Below, piece by piece: positions 9,625 to 18,508 of a stretch of DNA of 64,000 bases (the first letter of the stretch is position 1; each line of letters starts with the position of its first letter). Below the pieces are notes generated by a model. That model worked only from the letters and a program-made list of their open reading frames with translations. It was not told the origin of the DNA and did no database searches. Made by a program: the position numbers and the translations under genes. This stretch comes from Agathobacter ruminis (GTDB lineage Bacteria > Bacillota > Clostridia > Lachnospirales > Lachnospiraceae), in NCBI RefSeq assembly GCF_002735305.1, contig NZ_PDYG01000003.1:62001-126000 (forward strand), given 5' to 3'.

Positions 9625-10788
9625 TTATTTAATCACACGAACACGGATTACCCCATCTACTTCACGCAATTTTGCGATGGTCTCCTCATCTACCGGAGAA
9701 TCCACATCGATCAATGCATATGCATAATCTCCTTTTCCTTTGTCGGAAAGGTCTGCAACATTGACATTTGCAGCACCGAGAATGGTGGTATACTGTGCAA
9801 TCATTCCGGCTACATTCTTGTGAAGAATTCCGATTCTTCCTGCAGTCGTGCAGGCGCCCATGTTGTTTGCCGGGAAGTTTACGGAGTGAACGATATTACC
9901 GTTTTCCAGATAATCTCTCACTTCACGAACTGCCATAATCGCACAATTGTCTTCTGACTCTTCTGTGGAAGCGCCAAGATGCGGTGTTACGATACATCCC
10001 TTTGCACCAACTGTGGTTGGATTTGGGAAGTCAGAAACATATTTGCGCAATTTGCCGGCTGAAAGCGCATCGACAATTGCCTCTTCATCCACAAGCAGAT
10101 CACGTGCGAAATTCAATACAATTGCAGTCGGCTTCATCAGACTGATTGCCTTTGCATCAATCATTTTTTTGGTGGAATCCAAAAGCGGTACATGAATGGT
10201 GATAAAATCACATTCCTTGTAGATGTCTTCGACATTGGTCACATGCTTTACGCTGCGGTTTAAGCTCCATGCTGCCTGAATGGAAATGTAAGGATCATAA
10301 CCATATACTTCCATGCCAAGTTCAATTGCTGCATTTGCAACCAGGGCACCGATCGCTCCAAGTCCGATGACACCGAGCTTCTTGCCCTGAATCTCTGTAC
10401 CTGCAAAATTCTTTTTCTGCTTTTCGGCAGTCTTTGCGATGTTTTCATCGTCCTGGTTTTTCAGACACCAGTCGATTCCACCTACGATATCGCGGGATGC
10501 ATAAAGCATTCCGGCAAATACAAGCTCTTTTACACCGTTTGCATTGGCTCCCGGAGTATTGAATACAACAATTCCCTGCTCTGCACATTTGTCAAGCGGA
10601 ATATTGTTCACTCCGGCACCGGCTCTTGCTACGGCAAGTAAGCGATCGCCCAATTCCATGTCATGCATTGCCGCGCTGCGAACCAGTGCCGCATCAGCAT
10701 TTTTGATATCGTCTACTTTTTCATATTGATTGGAAAACAGATTTAATCCCACACCTGCAATTGGGTTTAAGCACATATACTGAAACAT
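9625..10788 (-). CDS. serA: D-3-phosphoglycerate dehydrogenase
   Basis: It oxidises 3-phosphoglycerate to 3-phosphohydroxypyruvate with NAD, the first step of the phosphorylated serine pathway. The 387-residue form is shorter than the B. subtilis type. It has the substrate domain (GAGVNNIPLDKCAEQGI near 85), the Rossmann motif GLGAIGALVANAA (about 141), the NPTTVGAKGCIVTPHLGASTEES active-site stretch with the catalytic His, and a C-terminal ACT-like domain (about 317-387) that commonly binds serine for feedback inhibition. serC lies 21 nt upstream. No serB is seen in the window, so phosphoserine dephosphorylation must be encoded elsewhere or done by another enzyme. Confidence 0.95.
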   Translation of the reverse strand: MFQYMCLNPIAGVGLNLFSNQYEKVDDIKNADAALVRSAAMHDMELGDRLLAVARAGAGVNNIPLDKCAEQGIVVFNTPGANANGVKELVFAGMLYASRDIVGGIDWCLKNQDDENIAKTAEKQKKNFAGTEIQGKKLGVIGLGAIGALVANAAIELGMEVYGYDPYISIQAAWSLNRSVKHVTNVEDIYKECDFITIHVPLLDSTKKMIDAKAISLMKPTAIVLNFARDLLVDEEAIVDALSAGKLRKYVSDFPNPTTVGAKGCIVTPHLGASTEESEDNCAIMAVREVRDYLENGNIVHSVNFPANNMGACTTAGRIGILHKNVAGMIAQYTTILGAANVNVADLSDKGKGDYAYALIDVDSPVDEETIAKLREVDGVIRVRVIK

Positions 10789-10809
10789 GATGTATGATAC
10801 TCCTTTCGC

Positions 10810-11892
10810 TTACGCATTTGCCTGTTCAAATTCTTTCATAAATGCAACCAGTTTTTCAACGCCTTCCTTCGGCATTGCATTGTAGATGGACGCACGCATT
10901 CCTCCGACGGTACGATGTCCCTTCAGATTCACGAAGCCTGCAGCAGCAGCTTCTTTTACGAATTTTGCATCCAGATCCTCATTACCGGTCACAAACGGAA
11001 CATTCATCAATGAACGGTCTTTCTTTTCTACGGTTCCTTTGAAAAGTTTGCTCTCATCAAGGAAATCATAAAGGATCTTTGCCTTTTCCTCATTGTGCTT
11101 CTTCATTCCTTCGAGGCCGCCCATCTTCTTGATCCACTTAAATACCTTGCCACAAATATAGATATTGTAGCATGGTGGCGTATTGTAAAGAGAATCGTTG
11201 TCTGCCTGTGTTTTCCACTTCAACATGGTCGGTGTTCCCGGAAGCACATCATCGGTAATCAGGTCTTCACGAATAATTGCGATTACGACACCTGCCGGTC
11301 CGATATTCTTTTGTACACCGCCGTATACCACACCATACTTGGATACATCAATCGGTTCAGACAGGAAGCAGGAAGATACGTCCGATACCAGAGTCTTGCC
11401 CTTGGTATTTGGAAGTTCACGGAATTTGGTACCGTAAATGGTATTATTCTCACAAATATAAACATAATCCATATCATCAGTGATTGGCAAATCGCTGCAA
11501 TCCGGAATATAAGAAAATGTCTTATCAGCAGAGCTTGCAAGTTCTACGGCTTCACCGTAAATCTTTGCCTCGGCAAATGCCTTCTTTGCCCACTGACCGG
11601 TGATAATATATCCGGCCTTTTTGTTCTTCATCATATTCATCGGAACTTCTGCAAAGAACTGGCTTGCTCCACCCTGAAGGAATAACACTTTGTAGTTATC
11701 CGGAATCTGCATCAGATCTCTCAAATCCTGCTCTGCTTCTTTGATAATATCATCATATACTTTGGAACGATGACTCATCTCCATAACAGACATTCCGGAT
11801 TCCTTGTAATCCATCATCTCATCGGCGGCTTCACGCAATACTTCCTCCGGAAGCACTGCCGGTCCTGCGGAAAAATTGTAAACTCTGCTCAT
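10810..11892 (-). CDS. serC: Phosphoserine aminotransferase
   Basis: This PLP enzyme converts 3-phosphohydroxypyruvate plus glutamate to phosphoserine. The 360-residue protein opens with VYNFSAGPAVLPEEVL, typical of SerC. It has the PLP-lysine segment GGVQKNIGPAGV (about 192-203), HRTVGGMRASIYNA near the C-terminus and the SSCF.S region. It lies 14 nt after ilvB and 21 nt before serA, so it is placed to be expressed with the branched-chain genes. Length and motifs are normal. Confidence 0.96.
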   Translation of the reverse strand: MSRVYNFSAGPAVLPEEVLREAADEMMDYKESGMSVMEMSHRSKVYDDIIKEAEQDLRDLMQIPDNYKVLFLQGGASQFFAEVPMNMMKNKKAGYIITGQWAKKAFAEAKIYGEAVELASSADKTFSYIPDCSDLPITDDMDYVYICENNTIYGTKFRELPNTKGKTLVSDVSSCFLSEPIDVSKYGVVYGGVQKNIGPAGVVIAIIREDLITDDVLPGTPTMLKWKTQADNDSLYNTPPCYNIYICGKVFKWIKKMGGLEGMKKHNEEKAKILYDFLDESKLFKGTVEKKDRSLMNVPFVTGNEDLDAKFVKEAAAAGFVNLKGHRTVGGMRASIYNAMPKEGVEKLVAFMKEFEQANA

Positions 11893-11906
11893 TTTTTCAT
11901 ATCCTC

Positions 11907-13586
11907 CTAGCTGTTTTTCGCTTTATAATCTGCCTCGTCAAATGCTTCATTAATTGGCTTGCCCGGTGCAACCATTGGCCAAACCTTGTCGTCGGAATCG
12001 ATAATACAATCGATTACATAAGGCTTCTTTGAGGAAAGAGCCTCCGCAAATGCCGATTCAAATTCTTCCTGGGTAGTAACGCGCTTTGCCTTGCAGCCGA
12101 GCGCTTCTGCTACTTTTACATAATCCGCACCGTCATCCAAAACGGTTGCAGAATAATGTTTGTTATAAAATAATGTCTGCCACTGACGAACCATTCCAAG
12201 CACATGGTTGTTGATGATGACCTCAATCAATGGCAACTGTTCTCTTGATGCTGTTGCAAGTTCATTCAGATTCATACGGAAGCATCCGTCGCCGGCAATA
12301 TTGACTACCGTTCTGTCCGGATTTGCCGTCTGTGCACCAATGGATGCACCAAGTCCATATCCCATGGTACCGAGACCGCCTGAAGTCAACAGTGTACGCG
12401 GGCTCTTATATTTGTAATATTGTGCCGCCCACATCTGATGCTGGCCTACTTCTGTCACAATAATGGCATCGCCCTTTGTCTGTTCGAAGATATTCTCGAT
12501 GATATACGGACCGGAAAGTCCCTCTTTCGGATAGGATAACGGGAATTGTTCTTTGAGATTTTCCACATATTCTACCCATTCCTTATGATTCTGCTGTTCA
12601 AGCTTCTCATTGATGATGGTCAGAATCTGCTTGACATCACCCACAACCGAGCTGAAGGCAACAACATTTTTGTTAATTTCCGCAGGATCGATATCAATCT
12701 GCAAAATTTTCGCATTCTTTGCAAAGGTCTTTGCATTTCCGAGTACACGATCCGAGAAGCGTGTTCCGATTGCAATCAGCAAATCACATTTGCTGACACC
12801 AAGGTTCGATGCTTTGGTTCCATGCATACCGAGCATTCCGCTGTAGCGCACGGAAGTGCCGTCGTATGCGCCTTTTCCCATCAGCGTATCGCAAACCGGA
12901 GCATCCACAAGTTCTGCGAATTGCTTCAGTTCTGCATTTGCTTCCGAGATTACAGCACCGCCGCCGACAAAGATATATGGCTTTTTGGACGCCTTGATCA
13001 ATTTCAAAGCAGCCTCAACCGAATCCATATCCACTTCTTCGAGTTTCCTGGTGAAATCAATGGTTGCTTTTTTGTAATCGGTTTTATTTGCGGTTACATC
13101 CTTTGGTATGTCAATCAATACCGGACCCGGTCTGCCGTTTCTGGCAATCGAAAATGCACGGCGAATGGTATCCGCAAGTTTTGTAACATCTTTGACAATA
13201 AAATTATGTTTGGTGATCGGCATCGTGATACCTGTGATGTCAATCTCCTGGAAGCTGTCCTTTCCAAGTAACGATACACCAACATTGCATGTAATTGCTA
13301 CCATTGGAACGGAATCCATATATGCGGTTGCAATACCGGTCACAAGATTGGTTGCTCCCGGTCCGCTTGTTGCAAAGCATACACCGACTTTGCCCGTACT
13401 TCTGGCATATCCGTCCGCTGCATGGCTGGCTCCCTGTTCATGGCTTGTCAGAACATGCTTTATTTCAGGATGAAGATAAAGTTCATCATAAACATTTAAA
13501 ATTGCACCGCCCGGATATCCAAAAACGGTATCCACTCCCTGCTCTTTTAAACATTCAATTAAAATTTGTGATCCTGTCAATTGCAT
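11907..13586 (-). CDS. ilvB: Acetolactate synthase, large catalytic subunit
   Basis: It joins two pyruvates (or pyruvate and 2-oxobutyrate) using TPP, FAD and Mg, the first common step to valine, leucine and isoleucine. Starting at 13586 (MQLTGSQ) gives 559 residues. This start has AGAGGA six nt upstream, whereas the in-frame ATG 15 nt earlier has none. Seen motifs are GYPGGAILNVYDELY (about 25), the FAD region GMLGMHGTKASNLG, and the TPP/Mg site GDGCFRMNLNELATASREQLP ending in IINN. ilvD precedes it and serC follows. No ilvN regulatory subunit gene is adjacent; if one exists it lies outside the window. Confidence 0.95.
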   Translation of the reverse strand: MQLTGSQILIECLKEQGVDTVFGYPGGAILNVYDELYLHPEIKHVLTSHEQGASHAADGYARSTGKVGVCFATSGPGATNLVTGIATAYMDSVPMVAITCNVGVSLLGKDSFQEIDITGITMPITKHNFIVKDVTKLADTIRRAFSIARNGRPGPVLIDIPKDVTANKTDYKKATIDFTRKLEEVDMDSVEAALKLIKASKKPYIFVGGGAVISEANAELKQFAELVDAPVCDTLMGKGAYDGTSVRYSGMLGMHGTKASNLGVSKCDLLIAIGTRFSDRVLGNAKTFAKNAKILQIDIDPAEINKNVVAFSSVVGDVKQILTIINEKLEQQNHKEWVEYVENLKEQFPLSYPKEGLSGPYIIENIFEQTKGDAIIVTEVGQHQMWAAQYYKYKSPRTLLTSGGLGTMGYGLGASIGAQTANPDRTVVNIAGDGCFRMNLNELATASREQLPLIEVIINNHVLGMVRQWQTLFYNKHYSATVLDDGADYVKVAEALGCKAKRVTTQEEFESAFAEALSSKKPYVIDCIIDSDDKVWPMVAPGKPINEAFDEADYKAKNS

Positions 13587-13612
13587 GATTTGTCCTCTCA
13601 TTTACGTTTCTA

Positions 13613-15283
13613 TTACATTTCAGGTGTTTTCAGGATAGCTCCCATCGCACCGGAAGTTACCATTGCCTGATATCTTCTCAAATATCCGCTTGTCACTCTA
13701 GGCTCACGCGGCTGCCATTTTGCTTTTCTTGCAGCAAGTTCTTCGTCCGATACCGCAAGTTCAATTGTCATGGCAGGGATATTAATCTTGATGATATCGC
13801 CCTCTTCCACCAAAGCAATCGGTCCGCCGACTGCAGCTTCCGGTGAAACATGTCCGATACTTGCACCGCGGCTTGCGCCTGAGAATCGACCATCGGTAAT
13901 CAGTGCAACAGAGCTTCCGAGTCCCATACCGGCAATTGCGGAAGTTGGATTTAACATCTCGCGCATACCAGGGCCGCCCTTTGGTCCTTCATATCGAATC
14001 ACCACGACATCACCTGCCACAATTTTGCCGCCCTTGATTGCAGCAATGGCATCTTCTTCACAGTCAAATACTCTTGCAGGGCCTTCATGTACCAGCATCT
14101 CATCAACAACGGCAGAGCGCTTAACCACAGAGCCGTCCGGTGCAAGATTGCCCTTTAATACGGCAAGTCCACCCGTCTTTGAATATGGATTGTCCAGAGG
14201 TCGAATCACTTCCGGATCGAGATTTTTTGCATTTTTGATATTCTCGCCCATGGTCTGACCGGTTACCGTCATACAATCGGTATTGATCAGTCCGATTTCT
14301 GCCAATTCATTCATAACCGCATAGACACCGCCGGCCTCATTCAGGTCTTCCATATAGGTCGGGCCTGCCGGTGCAAGATGACAAAGATTCGGTGTCTTCT
14401 CGCTGATTGGGTTTGCAAAACTGATATCAAAATCAAATCCGATCTCATGTGCAATTGCAGGCAAATGCAACATGGAGTTGGTTGAGCATCCCAAAGCCAT
14501 ATCAACGGTCAATGCGTTCATGATGGCATCCTTTGTCATAATCTGTCTGGCGGTAATTCCCTTCTTCCAGAGTTCCATAACAGCCATACCTGCATGTTTT
14601 GCAAGACGGATTCTCTCCGAATATACAGCCGGAATGGTTCCGTTTCCGCGCAATCCCATACCAAGTGCCTCAGTCAGACAGTTCATGGAGTTTGCGGTAT
14701 ACATTCCCGAGCAGGATCCGCAGGTCGGACAAACCTTCTCGACAAATTCATCGACATCTTCTTCTGTCATGGTTCCGGCAGCATATGAGCCAACTGCCTC
14801 AAACATGGATGAAAGGGAACGTTTCTGTCCTTTTACATGTCCTGCAAGCATAGGACCGCCGGATACGAATACTGTAGGCAAATCCAGACGCGCTGCAGCC
14901 ATCAAAAGACCCGGTACGTTTTTGTCACAGTTAGGCACCATAACAAGTGCATCAAACTGATGTGCAATCGCCATACATTCTGTGGAATCTGCAATCAGGT
15001 CACGGGTTACAAGGGAATATTTCATTCCCACATGTCCCATTGCAATTCCGTCACAGACTGCAATTGCAGGGAAGACTACCGGCACACCGCCTGCTTCTGC
15101 AACGCCAAGCTTGACTGCATTGACGATTTTGTCAATATTCATATGACCTGGCACAATCTCATTATAGGAACTGACAATGCCGACCATTGGTTTCTTTAAT
15201 TCTTCTTTTGTAAAACCCAAAGCATTAAATAAGCTTCGAGCCGGAGCCTGTTGCATTCCTGCTTTCGCGTTATCACTGATCAT
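13613..15283 (-). CDS. ilvD: Dihydroxy-acid dehydratase
   Basis: This Fe-S enzyme dehydrates 2,3-dihydroxy-isovalerate and -methylvalerate to the 2-oxo acids in branched-chain amino acid synthesis. The 556-residue protein shows the conserved cluster cysteines in [10 protein letters not shown] (about 117-126) and [18 protein letters not shown] (about 189-206). It also has GMLRGNGT-like [11 protein letters not shown], and [21 protein letters not shown] near the C-terminus. It sits 19 nt after leuB and 26 nt before the chosen ilvB start. Length is normal for the family. Confidence 0.97.
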   Translation of the reverse strand: MISDNAKAGMQQAPARSLFNALGFTKEELKKPMVGIVSSYNEIVPGHMNIDKIVNAVKLGVAEAGGVPVVFPAIAVCDGIAMGHVGMKYSLVTRDLIADSTECMAIAHQFDALVMVPNCDKNVPGLLMAAARLDLPTVFVSGGPMLAGHVKGQKRSLSSMFEAVGSYAAGTMTEEDVDEFVEKVCPTCGSCSGMYTANSMNCLTEALGMGLRGNGTIPAVYSERIRLAKHAGMAVMELWKKGITARQIMTKDAIMNALTVDMALGCSTNSMLHLPAIAHEIGFDFDISFANPISEKTPNLCHLAPAGPTYMEDLNEAGGVYAVMNELAEIGLINTDCMTVTGQTMGENIKNAKNLDPEVIRPLDNPYSKTGGLAVLKGNLAPDGSVVKRSAVVDEMLVHEGPARVFDCEEDAIAAIKGGKIVAGDVVVIRYEGPKGGPGMREMLNPTSAIAGMGLGSSVALITDGRFSGASRGASIGHVSPEAAVGGPIALVEEGDIIKINIPAMTIELAVSDEELAARKAKWQPREPRVTSGYLRRYQAMVTSGAMGAILKTPEM

Positions 15284-15302
15284 AGCTCTCTCTCCTTTTT
15301 TG

Positions 15303-16403
15303 TTAGATTCTCTCTAAAATATAATCGCCCATTTGAGCGGTATTTACTTTTGTAATTCCCTCATTCGGTTCTCCTGGCTGAGGCATGATATCTCCGGTAC
15401 GATAACCGTCTGCGAGCACTTTTCTGACCGCATTTTCGATTGCATCCGCTTCCTTGTCCAGATCAAACGAATAGCGAAGCATCATCGCAGCGGAAAGAAT
15501 GGTTGCAATCGGATTGGCAATGCCCAGTCCTGCGATATCCGGTGCGGATCCACCGCTTGGCTCATAGAGTCCGAATTTGGTATCATTTAAGCTGGCAGAG
15601 GAAAGCATTCCGATTGATCCGGTTACCATACTTGCCTCGTCTGACAAAATATCTCCAAACATATTCTCTGTCAAAATGACATCAAACTGCTTTGGATCTT
15701 TTACCAATTGCATTGCGCAATTGTCTACCAACATATGTTCAAAGGAAACATCCGGATAATCCTTTGCGACTTCTTCGACAATCTTTCTCCATAATCTGGA
15801 GGAATCAAGCACATTAGCCTTGTCAACGGATGTAACCTTTTTTCTTCTCTTCTGCGCGATTTCAAAACCACGCTTTGCAATTCTGCGAATTTCTTCTTCC
15901 GTATAGGTCAGTGTGTCGGTAGCAGTCATCACGCCGTTTACTTCTTCTGTATGGCGCTCTCCGAAATACAATCCGCCTGTCAATTCACGCATGATCATCA
16001 TATCAAAACCGTCTCCGATGATATCTGCGCGAAGCGGACATGCAGCAGACAGTTCTTTATACAGATATGCCGGTCTTAAATTTGCGAACAGATTCAATGC
16101 TTTGCGCAATTTCAGCAGTCCTGCTTCCGGTCTCAATTCCGGAGCGAGTTTGTACCATGGGCTGGTTGCGGTATTGCCACCGATGGAACCCATCAAAACC
16201 GCATCGCTTGCTTTGGCTGCAGCAATTGCTTCATCCGTAAGCGGCACGCCGGTTGCATCGATTGAGCATCCTCCCATCAAAATCTCTGTATATTGAAACT
16301 GATGGCCAAATTTCTTTCCGATTCCATCAAGCACTTTTTTTGCTTCAGACACGACTTCCGGTCCAATTCCGTCTCCGGAAATCACACCAACATGAAATTC
16401 CAT
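15303..16403 (-). CDS. leuB: 3-isopropylmalate dehydrogenase
   Basis: It oxidatively decarboxylates 3-isopropylmalate with NAD to give 2-oxoisocaproate, the leucine precursor. The 366-residue protein begins [16 protein letters not shown]. It shows the substrate arginines around [15 protein letters not shown], and the metal/NAD region [26 protein letters not shown] with [20 protein letters not shown] after it. It is the first gene of the leuB-ilvD-ilvB-serC-serA run. A roughly 300-nt leader with several inverted repeats precedes it, so regulation of the operon is likely to act there. leuA, leuC and leuD are not in the window. Confidence 0.96.
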   Translation of the reverse strand: MEFHVGVISGDGIGPEVVSEAKKVLDGIGKKFGHQFQYTEILMGGCSIDATGVPLTDEAIAAAKASDAVLMGSIGGNTATSPWYKLAPELRPEAGLLKLRKALNLFANLRPAYLYKELSAACPLRADIIGDGFDMMIMRELTGGLYFGERHTEEVNGVMTATDTLTYTEEEIRRIAKRGFEIAQKRRKKVTSVDKANVLDSSRLWRKIVEEVAKDYPDVSFEHMLVDNCAMQLVKDPKQFDVILTENMFGDILSDEASMVTGSIGMLSSASLNDTKFGLYEPSGGSAPDIAGLGIANPIATILSAAMMLRYSFDLDKEADAIENAVRKVLADGYRTGDIMPQPGEPNEGITKVNTAQMGDYILERI

Positions 16404-16672
16404 ATTCCTATACCTCTCTTTATCATAAAGTTATCATGTACTATATTAAAGCAATAAAACAGGGTTTTCAACCAAATTGAATATCGTACTTTTTCATAAG
16501 CTTTATAACATATTGTTATATCTGTCTTTTATAACATTCAGTACTCTTATATTGAATTTCATTTCATCTTAAAATTAGATTTTCGCATCTGAAAGATATC
16601 ATATCAGAAAACAAGCGAAAAATCTCTATGTTTAAAAAATTTCATCTTAGAGACTACTAAAATTAATCACGT
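16404..16672 (-). promoter_or_regulatory. Leader/promoter region of the leuB operon with dyad repeats
   Basis: This gene-free stretch is AT-rich and carries three notable elements. One is the dyad TATAACA-TAT-TGTTATA (16504-16520), with an extra TTATAACATT half-site at 16530-16539. The second is a stem pair AGATTTTCGC (16577-16586) with GCGAAAAATCT (16615-16625). The third is a direct repeat TTTCATCTTA at 16562-16571 and 16640-16649. The ATAAC-N5-GTTAT symmetry could bind a transcription factor. I cannot fix a -35/-10 pair with confidence, and no T-box core or branched-chain leader peptide was recognised. Confidence 0.45.
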
Positions 16673-16701
16673 AAAAAAAGGGACTACTCTCGTAGTCCCT
16701 T
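16673..16701 (-). terminator. Rho-independent terminator after yajC
   Basis: A 10-bp stem (AAGGGACTAC at 16678-16687, GTAGTCCCTT at 16692-16701) has a TCTC loop (plus-strand reading). A seven-T run follows on the minus strand. It ends the tgt-yajC unit five nt after the yajC stop. Confidence 0.9.
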
Positions 16702-16706
16702 CGCAA

Positions 16707-17117
16707 TTATTCTGCGTCCTTTTTCTTTTTGCCAAAAAGGCCTTTCTTTTCTTCAGCCTTGTCTTCTACAACAGCAGTTGCTGCTGCAGCTGCATCTTCC
16801 GGCTTCTCAACATCAGCAATAGCTGACTTTGCCATTGGAATACGGCAGTTCTTGTTGTTTCCGAATTCAACGATTACGGTATCATCCTGAATATCGATAA
16901 TTGTTCCGTAAAAACCACTTGTTGTAAGAACGGTATCACCGATTCCAACTTCACTTAACATTGCATCCTTTTTCTTCTGCTCCTTCTTCTGTGGACGAAT
17001 CATAAGGAAATACATTACTCCAAATAAAATAACCAGCCACAATACCATTGTAAACATTCCGGCTGTGCCACCCGCATTGGCTGCACCATTTGCGGAATCT
17101 AATAAAACAGATAACAT
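16707..17117 (-). CDS. yajC: Preprotein translocase accessory subunit YajC
   Basis: YajC is a small membrane partner of the SecDF complex. The 136-residue protein has one transmembrane helix (about 19-42, MFTMVLWLVILFGVMYFLMI) followed by RPQKKEQKK. Its conserved domain holds VGIGDTVLTTSGFYGTI and VEFGNNKNCRIPMAKSAI (about 60-105). The C-terminal tail is an unusually long Ala/Glu/Lys segment. It follows tgt, the standard tgt-yajC pairing. secD and secF are not adjacent downstream here; a terminator follows instead. Confidence 0.94.
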   Translation of the reverse strand: MLSVLLDSANGAANAGGTAGMFTMVLWLVILFGVMYFLMIRPQKKEQKKKDAMLSEVGIGDTVLTTSGFYGTIIDIQDDTVIVEFGNNKNCRIPMAKSAIADVEKPEDAAAAATAVVEDKAEEKKGLFGKKKKDAE

Positions 17118-17204
17118 TTGTGTTCCTCCTAAATAAATATGCTAAAAATCATTTTACACAACAAACCTATGGCAATCAAGCCTTTTCCCGCTGTTTATAA
17201 AATT

Positions 17205-18344
17205 TTAATCCTGCCCATGTTCCATGGAATCAAGCATGGAAGCTTTGTATTGTGCAAATCGTCCTTCATCCAGCGCATTGCGGATTTCTTCCATCATGTT
17301 GTTGTAGAAATAAAGATTGTGCAATACCATCAGACGAAGCCCAAGCATTTCACCGGCTTTTAACAAATGGCGGATGTATGCGCGCGAATAGTTGCGGCAC
17401 GCAGGACATTGACATCCTTCTTCGATTGGACGCATATCCTTTTCAAATTTCTTATTGTTCAGATTCAGTTTGCCAAATCTTGTATAGGCATGACCATGTC
17501 TGCCGTTTCGACTCGGATATACACAGTCAAAGAAATCAATACCACGCTCTACCCCTTCGAGAATATTGGCCGGTGTACCGACACCCATCAGATAAGTCGG
17601 TTTGTTCTGCGGCAAGTATGGTACTGTCTCCTCGAGCACATGATACATTTGCTCATGACTTTCACCAACCGCAAGTCCGCCAACTGCATATCCGTCCAGA
17701 TCGAGCTCTGCAATCTCTTTTGCATGGTCGATGCGAATATCATCATATACCGCGCCCTGGTTGATACCAAACAGCAACTGGTTTGGATTCACCGTATCCT
17801 CAAGTGCATTCAGACGCGCCATCTCCGTTTTGCAGCGCTTCAGCCAGCGCGTCGTGCGTGCAACGGAATCTTCCACATATTTGCGCTCGGCAAGTGCCGG
17901 CGGACATTCGTCAAATGCCATCGCAATCGTAGAACCGAGATTTGACTGAATCTGCATGCTCTCTTCCGGCCCCATAAAAATCTTTGCTCCGTCAATATGA
18001 GAGCGAAAATGGACACCCTCTTCTTTGATTTTGCGCAGACTGGAAAGAGAAAATACCTGGAATCCGCCCGAATCGGTCAAAATCGGACGATCCCATACCA
18101 TGAATTTGTGCAGGCCTCCGAGTTCCTTGATGGTCTTGTCTCCTGTTCTCACATGCAGATGATAGGTATTGGACAATTCCACCTGACATTTAATCTGCTT
18201 TAAATCCTCTGTGGAAACGGCACCTTTGATAGCGCCGACCGTGCCGACATTCATAAATACAGGTGTCTGAATGTCACCGTGAACGGTATGAAACACACCT
18301 CGTTTGGCGCGGCCTTCTGTTTTTAACAAATCATATTTTGCCAT
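17205..18344 (-). CDS. tgt: tRNA-guanine(34) transglycosylase
   Basis: Tgt swaps guanine-34 for the queuosine precursor preQ1 in tRNAs with GUN anticodons. The start at 18344 (MAKYDLLKTEG, 379 residues) has GGAG six nt upstream; the in-frame start 39 nt earlier lacks a ribosome binding site. Visible are the catalytic-aspartate region DSGGFQVFSL (about 91), the second Asp in FDCVYPSRNGRHG, and the zinc ligands CQCPAC plus a C-terminal H. yajC follows 87 nt later. tgt is divergent from aroC across a 164-nt spacer. queA is not in view. Confidence 0.96.
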   Translation of the reverse strand: MAKYDLLKTEGRAKRGVFHTVHGDIQTPVFMNVGTVGAIKGAVSTEDLKQIKCQVELSNTYHLHVRTGDKTIKELGGLHKFMVWDRPILTDSGGFQVFSLSSLRKIKEEGVHFRSHIDGAKIFMGPEESMQIQSNLGSTIAMAFDECPPALAERKYVEDSVARTTRWLKRCKTEMARLNALEDTVNPNQLLFGINQGAVYDDIRIDHAKEIAELDLDGYAVGGLAVGESHEQMYHVLEETVPYLPQNKPTYLMGVGTPANILEGVERGIDFFDCVYPSRNGRHGHAYTRFGKLNLNNKKFEKDMRPIEEGCQCPACRNYSRAYIRHLLKAGEMLGLRLMVLHNLYFYNNMMEEIRNALDEGRFAQYKASMLDSMEHGQD

Positions 18345-18442
18345 AATAATCTCCGAATCTATTGAAATTTTAAAAAAACCCAATTAGCATATGCTAGTAT
18401 AACATGATTATCCGTGTTTTTCCATGAATTCGCCGTGAAAAC

Positions 18443-18471
18443 TTGCGATTTCACATCGGTTTCAATATAAT
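18443..18471 (+). promoter_or_regulatory. Sigma-A promoter of aroC
   Basis: TTGCGA (18443-18448) and TATAAT (18466-18471) are spaced by exactly 17 nt. Transcription would start near 18478, giving a leader of about 30 nt with AAAGGAG before the aroC ATG. Confidence 0.7.
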
Positions 18472-18508
18472 GAGACTTAATTAATTTATTACATTAAAGG
18501 AGCATTTC

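Noticed and set aside
12546-13271. 241-codon plus-strand frame opposite ilvB
   Set aside because: It is a mirror of ilvB with a Cys/His-rich, non-protein-like composition and no initiation signals.
16440-16500. Short frame MKKYDIQFG upstream of leuB as an attenuation leader peptide
   Set aside because: It has no ribosome binding site and no run of Leu, Ile or Val codons.
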